Of a stretch of DNA of 64,000 bases, positions 18,340-27,776 are shown one piece after another. The notes below the pieces were generated by a model that worked only from the letters and a program-made list of their open reading frames with translations, was not told where the DNA came from and made no database searches. Position 1 is the first letter of the stretch. Each line of letters starts with the position of its first letter. The DNA is from Pseudodesulfovibrio hydrargyri (GTDB lineage: Bacteria > Desulfobacterota > Desulfovibrionia > Desulfovibrionales > Desulfovibrionaceae). Location of the stretch: the NCBI RefSeq assembly GCF_001874525.1, contig NZ_LKAQ01000004.1, positions 1,653,171-1,717,170 on the forward strand, given 5' to 3'. Made by a program: the position numbers and the translations under genes.

Positions 18340-18364
18340 TATTGTCAAATAAAGTGCGACAATA
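18340..18364. promoter_or_regulatory. Inverted repeat between iclR and larB
   Basis: TATTGTC and GACAATA, perfect 7-bp arms with an 11-base spacer, just upstream of the iclR -35. Position and symmetry suit an operator for autoregulation or for control of larB. Confidence 0.45.
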
Positions 18365-18469
18365 TGGAACGAATGAGTGTCCCATTTCATGGCCGCCGAG
18401 CTCGTATGGCACCTATTACCATTTAATAATGGGACTATTTTAAACAACGGATGTATTTGGATAACAGAT

Positions 18470-19156
18470 ATGGCTATGCATAATTCATACGGAATACTGT
18501 TTGACCATGATCGGCAGGCCCGCATAGGCCTTCCGGAGGCGGTTTTCTGCGAAGGAAAGAGCCGGGAGGCCGTCGTTTCGCTGTTGACCGATCACGCCGG
18601 GGCGGGCAAGGCTCCGATTCTGTTCACCCGGCTGGACCGGGAAGTGATCGAGGCCGCGCCGTCCGTCGTGCGCGACGCTTACGACTATCACCCCCTTTCG
18701 CGCACCGCATACACCCGGCCCCTGCCCCGGCGGGGCGGCGGGGAGGTGGCCGTGGTCTCGGCCGGAACGGCCGATGGAAGCGTCACCTGGGAAACCGTGC
18801 GCACGCTGCAGTACCTGGGCATCACCGTCAATGTGTTCGAGGACAACGGCGTGGCCGCCCTCTGGAGATTGACGTCCAGCCTGCCCAAGCTGGAAAGCGC
18901 GGACGTCATCGTCGTGGTCGCTGGACTCGACGCCGCCCTGGCGTCGGTCCTGGGCGGACTTTCCGGCAAGCCCCTGTTCGCCGTGCCCACTTCCGTGGGA
19001 TACGGCATGGCCCACGAGGGGGAGGCCGCGTTGGCGTCCATGCTGGTCAGTTGCGCCCCGGGGATCGGCGTTCTGAACATCGACAACGGATACGGGGCCG
19101 CATGCGCGGCGGCACGCATCATCAACCTGCTTTCGCAAAAAGAGGTCCTGAAATGA
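18470..19156 (+). CDS. larB: LarB: nickel-pincer cofactor biosynthesis carboxylase/hydrolase
   Basis: 228 residues, PurE-related LarB family. LarB carboxylates the pyridinium ring of nicotinic acid adenine dinucleotide and hydrolyses it to the biscarboxylic mononucleotide. Diagnostic stretches are VAVVSAGTADGSVTWET, AVPTSVGYG and SCAPGIGVLNIDNGYGAACA. Known LarB proteins begin with about 30 more residues; here homology starts almost at the ATG and the upstream frame does not resemble LarB, so the N-terminus is short. The ribosome binding site is weak. The stop overlaps the larC start (ATGA). Confidence 0.88.
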   Translation: MAMHNSYGILFDHDRQARIGLPEAVFCEGKSREAVVSLLTDHAGAGKAPILFTRLDREVIEAAPSVVRDAYDYHPLSRTAYTRPLPRRGGGEVAVVSAGTADGSVTWETVRTLQYLGITVNVFEDNGVAALWRLTSSLPKLESADVIVVVAGLDAALASVLGGLSGKPLFAVPTSVGYGMAHEGEAALASMLVSCAPGIGVLNIDNGYGAACAAARIINLLSQKEVLK

Positions 19157-20118
19157 GTGAAGACAAGACCAAGGAGCGCAAGGCCCGGACCATGCCCGAG
19201 GACAAGGATCGACAGGCCGCGCCCTGCAGCCCTGTTTCGGAACCCCATGAACACGGCCACCACGGGCACGATCACCACCATGACCATCACGAACACGGGC
19301 ACGCGCACTCTCATGAACACCATCACGAGCACGATCACGGGCACCACCATGAACACGACCACCATCATGCGGTGCCCACGACCGGCGGCCGGGTCCTGAC
19401 GGTCCGGGCCTCGAGCGGCCTATCCGGGGACATCATGCTGGCGGGCCTGGCCGCGCTGGCAGGCCTTGATAGTAAGGACTTGGATGGGCTTGCCGGAGAA
19501 TTGGGGCTGGATTCCCTGTGCGGCTCCGTACAGCTCGAGCCCCGGTCCGTGAACAGCATCGCCGGTGTGGGCTGCAAGGTGACCCTGCCCCACGAGCACG
19601 CGCACAGGAATCTGGCCGACATCCTCAAGATCATCGAGGCGGGGGCCATGCCGGACGAAGCCAAGGAGCCGGCCAAAAAGGCGTTCACCATTCTGGCCCA
19701 GGCCGAGGGCGAGGTGCACGGGATGCCGAGCCGGGAGGTGACCTTCCACGAAGTCGGCGCCCTGGACAGCATCCTGGACATCTGTCTGGTCTGCCGCCTC
19801 TTCGTCATGCTCAAGCCCGACCGGTTCGTGTGCAACCCCCTGCCCCTGGCCGACGGCGTGGTCAAGTGCGCCCACGGCAAGGTGCCGTCCCCGGCCCCGG
19901 CCGTTCTGCGCCTCCTGGAAAACGTGCCGGTCTGCGGCTTCGCCGGGCAGGGGGAGACGGTCACCCCCACGGCCATAGCCCTGCTCAAGGCCCTGGGAGC
20001 GGACTTCGGTCCCTGGCCGAACATGGTTATGCACAAAAGCGTCATCAGCTACGGCACCAAGGTGTTTCCCGACGCCCCCAACGGCGCCATCTGGGCCATC
20101 GGGGCCGCGGGCGCATAG
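19153..20118 (+). CDS. larC: LarC N-terminal-type (LarC1) nickel-insertion protein with His-rich extension
   Basis: 321 residues. Residues 32-72 are almost entirely His with Asp, Glu and Gly, a probable nickel-holding region. From residue 80 on it follows LarC1: ASSGLSGDIMLAGL, VTFHEVGALDSILD, VKCAHGKVPSPAPAVLRLL and ETVTPTAIALLKAL. It stops where LarC1 of the lactobacilli ends; the LarC2 part needed there for CTP-dependent nickel insertion is not encoded in any frame before the terminator 40 bases later. Translationally coupled to larB. Confidence 0.88.
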   Translation: MSEDKTKERKARTMPEDKDRQAAPCSPVSEPHEHGHHGHDHHHDHHEHGHAHSHEHHHEHDHGHHHEHDHHHAVPTTGGRVLTVRASSGLSGDIMLAGLAALAGLDSKDLDGLAGELGLDSLCGSVQLEPRSVNSIAGVGCKVTLPHEHAHRNLADILKIIEAGAMPDEAKEPAKKAFTILAQAEGEVHGMPSREVTFHEVGALDSILDICLVCRLFVMLKPDRFVCNPLPLADGVVKCAHGKVPSPAPAVLRLLENVPVCGFAGQGETVTPTAIALLKALGADFGPWPNMVMHKSVISYGTKVFPDAPNGAIWAIGAAGA

Positions 20119-20156
20119 CCTGCCGCCGACAGGAGGCATCTTGCCTCAACGATGGA

Positions 20157-20193
20157 AAACCTCCCCGCGCAGGCCTGTGCGGGGAGGTTTTTT
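20157..20193. terminator. Strong bidirectional terminator between larC and the chemoreceptor gene
   Basis: AAAACCTCCCCGC and GCGGGGAGGTTTTTT form a stem with an A-tract on one side and a T-tract on the other, between convergent genes. Confidence 0.85.
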
Positions 20194-20252
20194 CGTGATC
20201 GTGGGACCGGGCAATCGCGCCCGTCCGGTGGAGGATTGCCGCGAAACGCCGC

Positions 20253-22571
20253 CTAGGCGGGGCGGAATTCCTCGGTTTCCAGTTCCCCGATGAGGCCGTT
20301 CAGGCGGCCAGCCAGTTCGGCCAGTTCCGCCACGGCCCGGTTGGACTGGCTGATGGAGTCCGTCGAATCCGCAGTGAACTCCCGGATGTCGTCCATGGCC
20401 TTGTTGATCTCCTCGGACGTGGAGGACTGCTGTTCGGCCGCGGTGGCGATGGAGGTGATCTGGCTTCCGGCGGCCACGATCTGGGTGACGATTTCGGACA
20501 GGCTCGCGCCCGCGCGCTCCGCCTTTTCCGTGGCCTGGCCCACGAACTCCGAGGCCCGTTCGACCCTGTTGACCGTGTCCTGGGTGCCTTTCTGGATGTC
20601 GGTGATGGCCCGGCCCACCTCTCCGGTGGCCTGCATGGTCTTTTCGGCCAGCTTCCTGACCTCGTCGGCCACCACGGCGAACCCGCGTCCGGCCTCTCCG
20701 GCCCGGGCCGCTTCGATGGCCGCGTTCAGGGCCAGCAGGTTGGTCTGGTCGGCGATGTCGGTGATGACCGAGAGCACCGAGCCGATTCCCTGGGCCTGGT
20801 TGCCCAGGTCGTGGATGTTCTGTTTGAGGATTTGGGTCTCCTCGCTGATGGTCTGCACGGAATCGACGACTTCGTCCATCAGCGCGGAGCCTTCGTTCGC
20901 GTTGGTCTGCGCACTGCTCGCGTTGGTGGCGGTCTCGGAGGCGTAGCGGGCCACCTCGAGAATGGTGGCGTTCATCTCCTCCATGGCGGTGGCCGTCTCC
21001 TGGATCTTGTCGCGCTGGCGGTTGGCGTTGTCCGTGGATTCCTCGATCTGGGCCGACAGCTGCTGGGCCGCAGAGGCCATGTTGTTGGCCACGATCGAGG
21101 CCTCGGCCGCGGTGTGGGCGATGACCGAGTTCTGCTCCTCGATGCGCTTTTTCTGGGCATAGATTTCGGTCTGGTCCGTCCAGAACGAGAAGGAGCCGAG
21201 CAGTTCGCCCTCCAGGTCGAAGAACGGCGTGGAGGTGAAGTCGAAGGTCCGTTTCTCCCCGGACACGGTTTCGTGTTCGAACAGGTCGTTGATCGCCTCC
21301 TTTCTGGCCAGCGCGTCGTCGGCCATGGTCTGCCTGGAGGAGTCGCCGTACATGAACGCTCCGGCGGTCTGGCCCACCTGGTTCTCGGGGCCCCCGTTCT
21401 TTTCCAGGGAATCGCAGGCCAGCTGGTTGGCCCAGCTCAGCTTGTGGTCCGGGGAGAGGATGGCGCACGGCGCGGGAATGCCGCGCAGCACCCCTTCGGA
21501 AAAGGCCAGCTTGTTCTTGAGCTCCTCCACCATCTGCCGCAGGTTGTCGGCCAGCGCGGACAGTTCGAAGCGGAACGAGCCCTCCAGCTTGCCGAGCAAG
21601 TCGCCGTCCGCCACCCGTTTGGTGAAGTTGCCCATAAGGGCGAGGGGTTTCAGGATGAACCGGTTGTTGAACGGGACGATGATGGCCACCACGGCCACCA
21701 GGACGAGGATGCCCACCAGCAGGAGGATGTTGCGTTGGCGGGCCGCGCTTGCGTTCATTTCGTCCACGGAGGCGGACATGCACACTATCCAGCCCGTTTC
21801 CGGGACGTCGGCCACGGCCACGTATTTATCCTGCCCGTCGACCTCGTCCTCGAAGATGCCGTTCTTGAGCCTGAGGGCCTCGGCGTTGAGGCCGGTGTCG
21901 AATTCGGGATCGAGGATCAGGTTCTTGTCCGCACCATGGGCGATGATGCGGCCCGTCTGGTCGATGATGTAGGCATAGCCGCTCTCTCCGAACTTGAGGG
22001 GATCGATGAACGTCTTGGTAAAGCCTTCCCACTGAACCGCTCCGATGAGCAGGCCCAGGAGGTTGTTTTGCTCATCGCGGACGGCGTGCGCCACCACGAA
22101 CAGCAGGGCCTTCGAGGTCTTGCCCCGGACGATATTCCTGGTGACGTAGGAGTCGGCTCCGGCGGCGATGGCCTGGACGTATGCCCTTCCCGCATAGGAC
22201 GCGGCCATCCTGCCGCCCTTGACGTGCCCGACCACGGCTTTGCCCGTGGGGTCGAGGACGATGAGCGAACTGAACATCTTCGACTTCTCGACGAAGGAGT
22301 CCAGCAGTTTCTGGGCCCTGGCCGGATTATTGGTCAGGGATTCGGAGACGGCCGGCAACACGGCGATGTCCGAGACCATTTCCTGGGCCTGCTGGAGGTA
22401 ATACGAAAGAAAGGTCTTGGTGGATTTAGCGGTCTGCTGGAGTGAGGCCGCGTGGATGTCAGAGGAGATGTTGAAGGTTGAGGAGGAAGCATAGAGGCAT
22501 ATGACGAGAATGCCTGCAAAGACCGAGGAGGTGACGGCGAACAAAAGGACGTTGTTGATACCGATTCGCAT
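20253..22571 (-). CDS. Methyl-accepting chemotaxis protein (dCache, HAMP, PAS)
   Basis: 772 residues. Membrane segment at about 7-29, a periplasmic Cache-type sensor with [15 protein letters not shown], a second membrane segment near 285-305, a HAMP region, a PAS-like domain (about 365-480) and the signalling domain with the hairpin tip [38 protein letters not shown]. No receptor-tethering pentapeptide at the C-terminus. It sits on the same strand just after ubiX inside the catabolic region, so its ligand may be the pathway substrate (inference). Confidence 0.93.
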   Translation of the reverse strand: MRIGINNVLLFAVTSSVFAGILVICLYASSSTFNISSDIHAASLQQTAKSTKTFLSYYLQQAQEMVSDIAVLPAVSESLTNNPARAQKLLDSFVEKSKMFSSLIVLDPTGKAVVGHVKGGRMAASYAGRAYVQAIAAGADSYVTRNIVRGKTSKALLFVVAHAVRDEQNNLLGLLIGAVQWEGFTKTFIDPLKFGESGYAYIIDQTGRIIAHGADKNLILDPEFDTGLNAEALRLKNGIFEDEVDGQDKYVAVADVPETGWIVCMSASVDEMNASAARQRNILLLVGILVLVAVVAIIVPFNNRFILKPLALMGNFTKRVADGDLLGKLEGSFRFELSALADNLRQMVEELKNKLAFSEGVLRGIPAPCAILSPDHKLSWANQLACDSLEKNGGPENQVGQTAGAFMYGDSSRQTMADDALARKEAINDLFEHETVSGEKRTFDFTSTPFFDLEGELLGSFSFWTDQTEIYAQKKRIEEQNSVIAHTAAEASIVANNMASAAQQLSAQIEESTDNANRQRDKIQETATAMEEMNATILEVARYASETATNASSAQTNANEGSALMDEVVDSVQTISEETQILKQNIHDLGNQAQGIGSVLSVITDIADQTNLLALNAAIEAARAGEAGRGFAVVADEVRKLAEKTMQATGEVGRAITDIQKGTQDTVNRVERASEFVGQATEKAERAGASLSEIVTQIVAAGSQITSIATAAEQQSSTSEEINKAMDDIREFTADSTDSISQSNRAVAELAELAGRLNGLIGELETEEFRPA

Positions 22572-22665
22572 GATGGTGTCCCTGTTTTTTTTTAAGCGCC
22601 AACAAAATGTCTGTGGTCCGGCTTGTATGGTCAGGCCCCGTTTGGCGGAGAAGGGGGAGCTGTGT

Positions 22666-23235
22666 TCAGCGGTCTTCGGGGAAGCCGCCCCAACGGGTGA
22701 AGATGTCGTTGTCGATACCCATGCTGTCCAGGATGCGCCCCACCATGATGGACACCAGATCGTCCAGCGTGCGGGGGGCGTGGTAGAAACCGGGACATGC
22801 CGGGACGATGCCCACTCCGAGTCGGGCGAGGGTGAGCATGTTTTCCAGATGGATGGCGTTCAGCGGCGTTTCCCGCACGGCGAGGACGAGGTTCTTGCGT
22901 TCCTTGAGCATGACGTCGGCCGCCCGGCAGAGCAGGTTGCCCGCCAGCCCCGAGGAGATGGCCGCCAGAGTGCGCATGGTGCAGGGAGCGACGGCCATGA
23001 CGTCCGCCCTGAACGAGCCGCTGGCGATCGGGGCCGCAATGTCCTCCACGGCGTAGAGGGCGTGCACCAGGGGACGAATCGTGTCCGCGTCCGCCCCGCA
23101 CTCATGATCCAGGACCTTCCAGCCGCTGTTGCTGACCGTGGCGTGGACCTCGTGCCCAAGCTTGGCCAGTTCCTGCAACAGGCGCAGGCCGTACACCGCG
23201 CCGCTGGCTCCCGTTATTCCGACTATTATCCGCAT
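22666..23235 (-). CDS. ubiX: UbiX-family flavin prenyltransferase
   Basis: 189 residues. Makes prenylated FMN from FMNH2 and dimethylallyl phosphate, the cofactor of UbiD enzymes. The N-terminus [16 protein letters not shown] is the flavin/phosphate-binding signature, and [29 protein letters not shown] is conserved in the family. The ATG at 23235 has GAGGA in front. It supports the UbiD encoded 9 kb away in the same catabolic region. Confidence 0.93.
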   Translation of the reverse strand: MRIIVGITGASGAVYGLRLLQELAKLGHEVHATVSNSGWKVLDHECGADADTIRPLVHALYAVEDIAAPIASGSFRADVMAVAPCTMRTLAAISSGLAGNLLCRAADVMLKERKNLVLAVRETPLNAIHLENMLTLARLGVGIVPACPGFYHAPRTLDDLVSIMVGRILDSMGIDNDIFTRWGGFPEDR

Positions 23236-23314
23236 AGATTCCTCACACGTTTGCCGAATTCGTCCGCATCTTCGCATGGAAGACGGTCGGCGCATACCCT
23301 GTTATAAAACGAAT

Positions 23315-23359
23315 GGGAATCCGAAATCCATCCAATGCGGCTGATTATTTCGGATTCCC
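23315..23359. repeat. Perfect 13-bp inverted repeat between ldh2-like gene and ubiX
   Basis: GGGAATCCGAAAT and ATTTCGGATTCCC with a 19-base spacer. On the minus strand it is followed by a T-rich stretch (CGTTTTAT), so it may terminate the upstream operon, but the long loop also allows an operator role. Confidence 0.5.
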
Positions 23360-23370
23360 TTGAACTCTCT

Positions 23371-23405
23371 TTCCCCCGGACCGCCGCGGTGGCGGCCCGG
23401 GGGAA
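23371..23405 (-). terminator. GC-rich hairpin after the Ldh2-family gene
   Basis: TTCCCCCGG-CCGCC pairs with GGCGG-CCGGGGGAA around a short loop. It is the first structure after the dehydrogenase gene on the minus strand; no T-tract follows. Confidence 0.45.
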
Positions 23406-23532
23406 TCGTCGGTTGCCGTTAAGTCGTCATTTCGGGGAGTTTTCCCGAAGCGACTGTGGCGCGGGAAAAGGGACGGCGTGGCCATGGGGTGGCGTAGGGG
23501 TTGGAATGGGGCCGGGCCACGCCGCCCAAATC

Positions 23533-24573
23533 CTAGGCCAGCTTGGCTTTCCACTCCTGCAGGACGTCCCAGGTGGGTTTCGGAATGGAAATGCCGTCCT
23601 TGAGGTTCTTTTCGCGGATTCCCGATTCGATCTCGCCGGGCATGTAGATGCGGTCGTAGCCCTTGGCCAGACGGGACTTCTTCATGTTCGCGATGTTGTC
23701 CTCGATGTTGTTGTAGTACTCCTCCACGGGCACGAAGGCCTCGATGTCCAGGAAGAACGCGAAATGGCCGATGTTCTGCGACTTGTCGATGGTCCCGAAG
23801 ATCGGGGTGATGTGCGTGCCGTACTTGGCGCCGGTCATGATGCCGCAGAGCAGGTCGATGACCAGGGAGAGACCGAAGCCCTTGGGGCCGGAGGCCGGAA
23901 GCATGATGCCCTCGAGGGCCGCCTTGGGATCCGTGGTGGGCGCGCCGTTCTTGTCCAGGGCCACGCCTTCGGGAATCTTCTCGCCCTTGCGCTCGGCGAC
24001 GAACACCTTGCCGCGCGCATAGGCGGTGGTGGCCATGTCGAGGATGATGGGCGTGCCCTTGGTCGGGAAGCCGTAGGACAGGGGGTTGGTGCCGATGCAC
24101 AGGTCGATGCCGCCCCAGGGAGCCATCAGGGGGGTGGCGTTGGTGCACACGAAGGAGACCAGGCCCATCTTGGAGGCCATTTCCGTGTAGTAGGCGCAGG
24201 CGCCGAAATGGTTGGTGTTGCGCAAGCCGACGATGGCCACGCCGTTTTCCTTGGCCTTTTTCGCGCCCATCTCGACGGCCCTGTGCATGGCCACCTGGCC
24301 GAGGCCGTTGTTGGCGTCGAGGATGAGGAGGCTGGGCTTGTCCTGAACCACGTCGAGCTTGGTGACCGGGGAGACGCCGCCGGCCTGGATGCGCTGCAGG
24401 TAGATGTCCAGCCAGCGCACGCCGTGGGATTCCACGCCGCGGGCATTGGTGTCGGCCATGACGTCGGCCGTGATGGCCGCATCGGCGGCGGGAACGCCGA
24501 CCTTGGTCAGCAACTCCTGGATGACTGCGGACAACTCTTCCTTTTTCAGGACAATCTGTTCTTCTTGACTCAT
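23533..24573 (-). CDS. Ldh2/malate dehydrogenase-family NAD(P)-dependent 2-hydroxyacid dehydrogenase
   Basis: 346 residues of the Ldh2 family (malate, sulfolactate and ureidoglycolate dehydrogenases, and imino-acid reductases). The catalytic histidine motif is present in NARGVESHGVRWLD, with NTNHFGACAYYTEMA and the C-terminal GFGLSLVIDLLCGIMTGA. It oxidises a 2-hydroxyacid to the 2-oxoacid or the reverse. Substrate cannot be read from sequence. It is the last gene of the TAXI transporter/POR/ACD run, so it most likely acts on the imported acid. Confidence 0.88.
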   Translation of the reverse strand: MSQEEQIVLKKEELSAVIQELLTKVGVPAADAAITADVMADTNARGVESHGVRWLDIYLQRIQAGGVSPVTKLDVVQDKPSLLILDANNGLGQVAMHRAVEMGAKKAKENGVAIVGLRNTNHFGACAYYTEMASKMGLVSFVCTNATPLMAPWGGIDLCIGTNPLSYGFPTKGTPIILDMATTAYARGKVFVAERKGEKIPEGVALDKNGAPTTDPKAALEGIMLPASGPKGFGLSLVIDLLCGIMTGAKYGTHITPIFGTIDKSQNIGHFAFFLDIEAFVPVEEYYNNIEDNIANMKKSRLAKGYDRIYMPGEIESGIREKNLKDGISIPKPTWDVLQEWKAKLA

Positions 24574-24631
24574 GTGAGTATTACTCCTTTTATTCTGGCG
24601 GCCCCGGTCAAAGACCGGGGCCGCAGGTTAT

Positions 24632-26494
24632 TTACACAGCGACTTGAAGCTCGGCGCGCTTCTTCTTGAAGGAGAAGGCGAGAACCAGGGCGACGCCCGC
24701 GAGGCCGATGAAGTCGGTCAGCATGTTGGGGATGATCAGGCAGAAGGCGAAGGCCGCTCCAAGCAGGCGCTCGACCATGGTGGCGCTGCTGAGGAACCAG
24801 CCCATGCGGGCCCCGGCCAGCACCCAGATGCCGATGCCGCAGGTGATGGAAACCCACAGGATCGAGAAGGCGCTGCCGTCCATGAGCAGGCCCTGGTTGT
24901 AGGCGAAGACGTACGGCACAATGAAACCGGCGAAGGTGAACATGAAGGCATTCCAACCGGTTTCACTCGCGTCGGCCCCTGCTATGCCTGCCGCCGTATA
25001 GGCCGAGAGGGCCACCGGAGGCGTGACGAAGGACATCAGCGCGAAGTAGAACACGAACATGTGGGCCGCGAGCAGGGGCACGCCAAGCTGGATCAGGCTG
25101 GGCACCAGGAGCATGGCCACGATGATGTAGGCCGAGATGGTGGGCATGCCCATGCCGAGGATGATGCAGACGATCATGACCGCCACCAGGGACAGGAAGA
25201 TGCTCCCGCCGGCGATGGTCACGAATAGGGCGGACAGCTTGGTCCCCAGGCTCGAGGCGATGACCGCGCTGATGATCAGGCCGGCCGTGGCGCAGGGCAG
25301 GGTGATGGCGGGCAGGCCGCGCACGGTGGCCACGATGCCGTCCAGGATCCTGCTGGGCGTCATCCACGTCTCGCGGCGCAGGAAGCTGATCGCGATGAGC
25401 AGGCCGGTGGTGATGAACCCGGCCAGCATGATGGATTTACCGGTGGCGATGTAATAGACGAGCAGGCCGAGAGGGACCATCATGTGCAGGTATCTCTTGG
25501 TCGAGGTCAGGATATCGGGACGCTCTTCCTTGGACTGCCCCTTCAGGGAATTCTTCTGGGCGTAGAAGTCCACCTGGCAGAAGATGCCGAAGTAGAAGAA
25601 GAAGGCCGGGAGAGCCGCGGCGACGACGATGTGCGAATAGTCGATGTTGGTCGTCTCCGCCATGACGAAGGCCGCCGCGCCCATGATCGGGGGCATGAGC
25701 TGGCCGCCGGTGGCGGCCGCCGCGGTGATCGCGCCGGCGCTCGCCTTGTCGAACCCGTTTTCCTTCATGATGGGAATGGTCAGGGAACCCACGCCGACGA
25801 CGTTGGCCACGGCGCTGCCGCTGATCATGCCCATGAGGGAGCTGGAGACGATCTCGGCCTTGCCCGTGCCGCCGCGGAACCGGCCGGCCAGCCAGATGGC
25901 CGTGTCGATGAACAGCTGTCCGCCGCCCGAGACTTCCAGGAAGCTGGTGAAGAGCAGGAAGTAGAACACGTAGTTGACCACGGCGCCGGTGGCCGTGCCG
26001 AGCACGCCGCCCAGGGTCATGGTGTTCGACTCGAGAAAGATGGTCAGGTTGAAGCCGGTATGGGCCAGCACGCCGGGCAGGAACGGCCCGGCAAAGCCGT
26101 ATGCGATGAAGAACGCGGCCAGGCCGAACAACACGTTGCCGGCGATCCGCCGCGTGCCTTCAAGGAGCATGACGATGAACGTGACGCCCATGAAGTAGTC
26201 AAACGGTTCCAGGTCTTCGACAAAGGCGATGCGCATTTCGATGCGGTCCGCCTCCATGAAGACGTAGGCCATGTCAACCAGGCAGAGGACGATGAAGAGC
26301 CAGTTGATGGCCGAGCCGGTTTTGCTTTCGCTCTTATTGAGGAAAAGCAGGATCATCGCTAGGCACACGAAGCTCACGCGGTGCGCCATGACCGGCACCA
26401 CCGTAAAATACATGGCTGCGACTTGCAGAATTAATACGCTTATCGCCACCACGGCAACAGCGTACTTACGCCAGTTTTCCTTCCAGTCCGTCAT
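24632..26494 (-). CDS. TRAP transporter permease, fused 4TM-12TM (TAXI type)
   Basis: 620 residues, strongly hydrophobic, fusing the small and large TRAP membrane subunits as is usual for TAXI systems. The DctM-like part includes SSLMGMISGSAVANVVGVGSLTIPIMK and LGMGMPTISAYIIVAMLLVPSL. With the upstream binding protein it imports a carboxylate using a cation gradient. The ATG at 26494 has AGGAAG in front. Confidence 0.93.
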   Translation of the reverse strand: MTDWKENWRKYAVAVVAISVLILQVAAMYFTVVPVMAHRVSFVCLAMILLFLNKSESKTGSAINWLFIVLCLVDMAYVFMEADRIEMRIAFVEDLEPFDYFMGVTFIVMLLEGTRRIAGNVLFGLAAFFIAYGFAGPFLPGVLAHTGFNLTIFLESNTMTLGGVLGTATGAVVNYVFYFLLFTSFLEVSGGGQLFIDTAIWLAGRFRGGTGKAEIVSSSLMGMISGSAVANVVGVGSLTIPIMKENGFDKASAGAITAAAATGGQLMPPIMGAAAFVMAETTNIDYSHIVVAAALPAFFFYFGIFCQVDFYAQKNSLKGQSKEERPDILTSTKRYLHMMVPLGLLVYYIATGKSIMLAGFITTGLLIAISFLRRETWMTPSRILDGIVATVRGLPAITLPCATAGLIISAVIASSLGTKLSALFVTIAGGSIFLSLVAVMIVCIILGMGMPTISAYIIVAMLLVPSLIQLGVPLLAAHMFVFYFALMSFVTPPVALSAYTAAGIAGADASETGWNAFMFTFAGFIVPYVFAYNQGLLMDGSAFSILWVSITCGIGIWVLAGARMGWFLSSATMVERLLGAAFAFCLIIPNMLTDFIGLAGVALVLAFSFKKKRAELQVAV

Positions 26495-26697
26495 TATCTT
26501 CCTCCCTGGGAGTTTCACGCATGATCCTGCAAATCCAGCAGGCCGAAGTGATTATCTTAACAATCCGCAACAAGAGCCTTTGACGATGAACACGGGGCGG
26601 ATTTCCCGGGGGGTATGCGACCTTTCGCATTCCCGGGCTCTGGGCACCAGCCCGCTCCCGCGTCCGTATCCGGCTCCACCCCTTGTGCAGCCGGATT

Positions 26698-26732
26698 TCC
26701 GGCGGTTCCCGGGAATGCCGGGAACCGCCGGA
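26698..26732 (-). terminator. Perfect 15-bp hairpin between TAXI binding protein and permease
   Basis: TCCGGCGGTTCCCGG and CCGGGAACCGCCGGA with a 5-base loop, starting 10 bases after the binding-protein stop. No T-tract, so partial termination or mRNA stabilisation that favours binding-protein output is likely. Confidence 0.6.
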
Positions 26733-26741
26733 CACTATGCA

Positions 26742-27764
26742 TTATTGAATGTACCCTTTTTCCTTGAAGTACCTTTCGGCACCGGGATGCAGGGGAATGC
26801 CGCCGTTGATTTCCGGCTTCCAGGCGTTCGCGGGATCGAACGCGGCCAGGGAGGCGTGCGCCGCCACGAGCATGGACTTGTTCTCGCAGATGGCCTTGAC
26901 GATGTTGTAGGCCATATCGTCGCTCATCTCGGAGCTGGCGATGACGCTGGTGGGGTAGCCGATGGAGCGAACCTGTTCGGTGATGCCGTTGAACTCACCC
27001 TTCTCGAAGTACACCTTGGGCATGATGCCGTACTTTTCGGCCAGGTAGTTGGCCTGCTTGTCTCCGATGGGGAGGAACTGCAGGCCGCCGCGCAGGCACA
27101 TCTCGGTGATGTTGGGCATCTTGTAGCTCATGTTGTGGATGAACAGGTCGGCCTGTCCGTCCTTCATCTGGGAGATGGCGCTGCCGAGATCGATGTGGGA
27201 GACGCTGCCGCCCCACGCCTTGATGTCGTCGTAGGACACGCCGTACGATTCCAGGATCAGGGAGGTCATGATCTCGCCCAGGCCGCCGCGCTGCACGGTC
27301 ACGAGCCGGATCGGCCCCTTCTTGGCCAGCAGTTCCTCAAGGGAGTTCACGCCGAGCTTTTCGTTGACCACCACGCCGATGCGGTAGGGGCTGGAGAGGC
27401 CGCCCAGCAGGGCACGCAGGTTCTTGCGCGGTTTGCCCTTGTAGGTGACGATGCCGTTGTAGGCCCAGTTGGAGGCCACGGAGAACGACAGGCCCATTTC
27501 GGCCTTGCCGCTGCCCACGAGGATGGGGTTGCCGATGCCGCCCTGGTAGGGGAACACGTCCACGACCAGGTGGGGCATGACTTTCTTCATGGCCTCGGTG
27601 CAGGTCACGGCATAGATGTACCAGGAACCGCCGACGGACATGGAGGCGAAACGCACCTTGTTGTTCGCGGTCGCCGGGTCGAATGCCGAGGCCGGCCTGG
27701 GGGCGACAAGGCCAAGCGCCAGCGTCAGTGCCAAAAGAGGCCCAAACAGTTTAAGAACTCGCAT
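26742..27764 (-). CDS. TAXI-family TRAP transporter solute-binding protein
   Basis: 340 residues with an N-terminal signal peptide (cleavage likely after PRPASA). The mature part has TAXI-family features: FASMSVGGSWYIYAVTCTEAM, GGIGNPILVGSGKAEMGLS and GLSSPYRIGVVVNE. It is the periplasmic receptor for the fused permease downstream. Ligand unknown; TAXI proteins commonly bind dicarboxylates or other organic acids. Confidence 0.92.
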   Translation of the reverse strand: MRVLKLFGPLLALTLALGLVAPRPASAFDPATANNKVRFASMSVGGSWYIYAVTCTEAMKKVMPHLVVDVFPYQGGIGNPILVGSGKAEMGLSFSVASNWAYNGIVTYKGKPRKNLRALLGGLSSPYRIGVVVNEKLGVNSLEELLAKKGPIRLVTVQRGGLGEIMTSLILESYGVSYDDIKAWGGSVSHIDLGSAISQMKDGQADLFIHNMSYKMPNITEMCLRGGLQFLPIGDKQANYLAEKYGIMPKVYFEKGEFNGITEQVRSIGYPTSVIASSEMSDDMAYNIVKAICENKSMLVAAHASLAAFDPANAWKPEINGGIPLHPGAERYFKEKGYIQ

Positions 27765-27776
27765 ACCTACTCCTTT

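Noticed and set aside
19100..20118. Programmed frameshift in larC as known in lactobacilli
   Set aside because: No slippery run followed by a LarC2 frame exists; the gene ends and a strong terminator follows within 40 bases.
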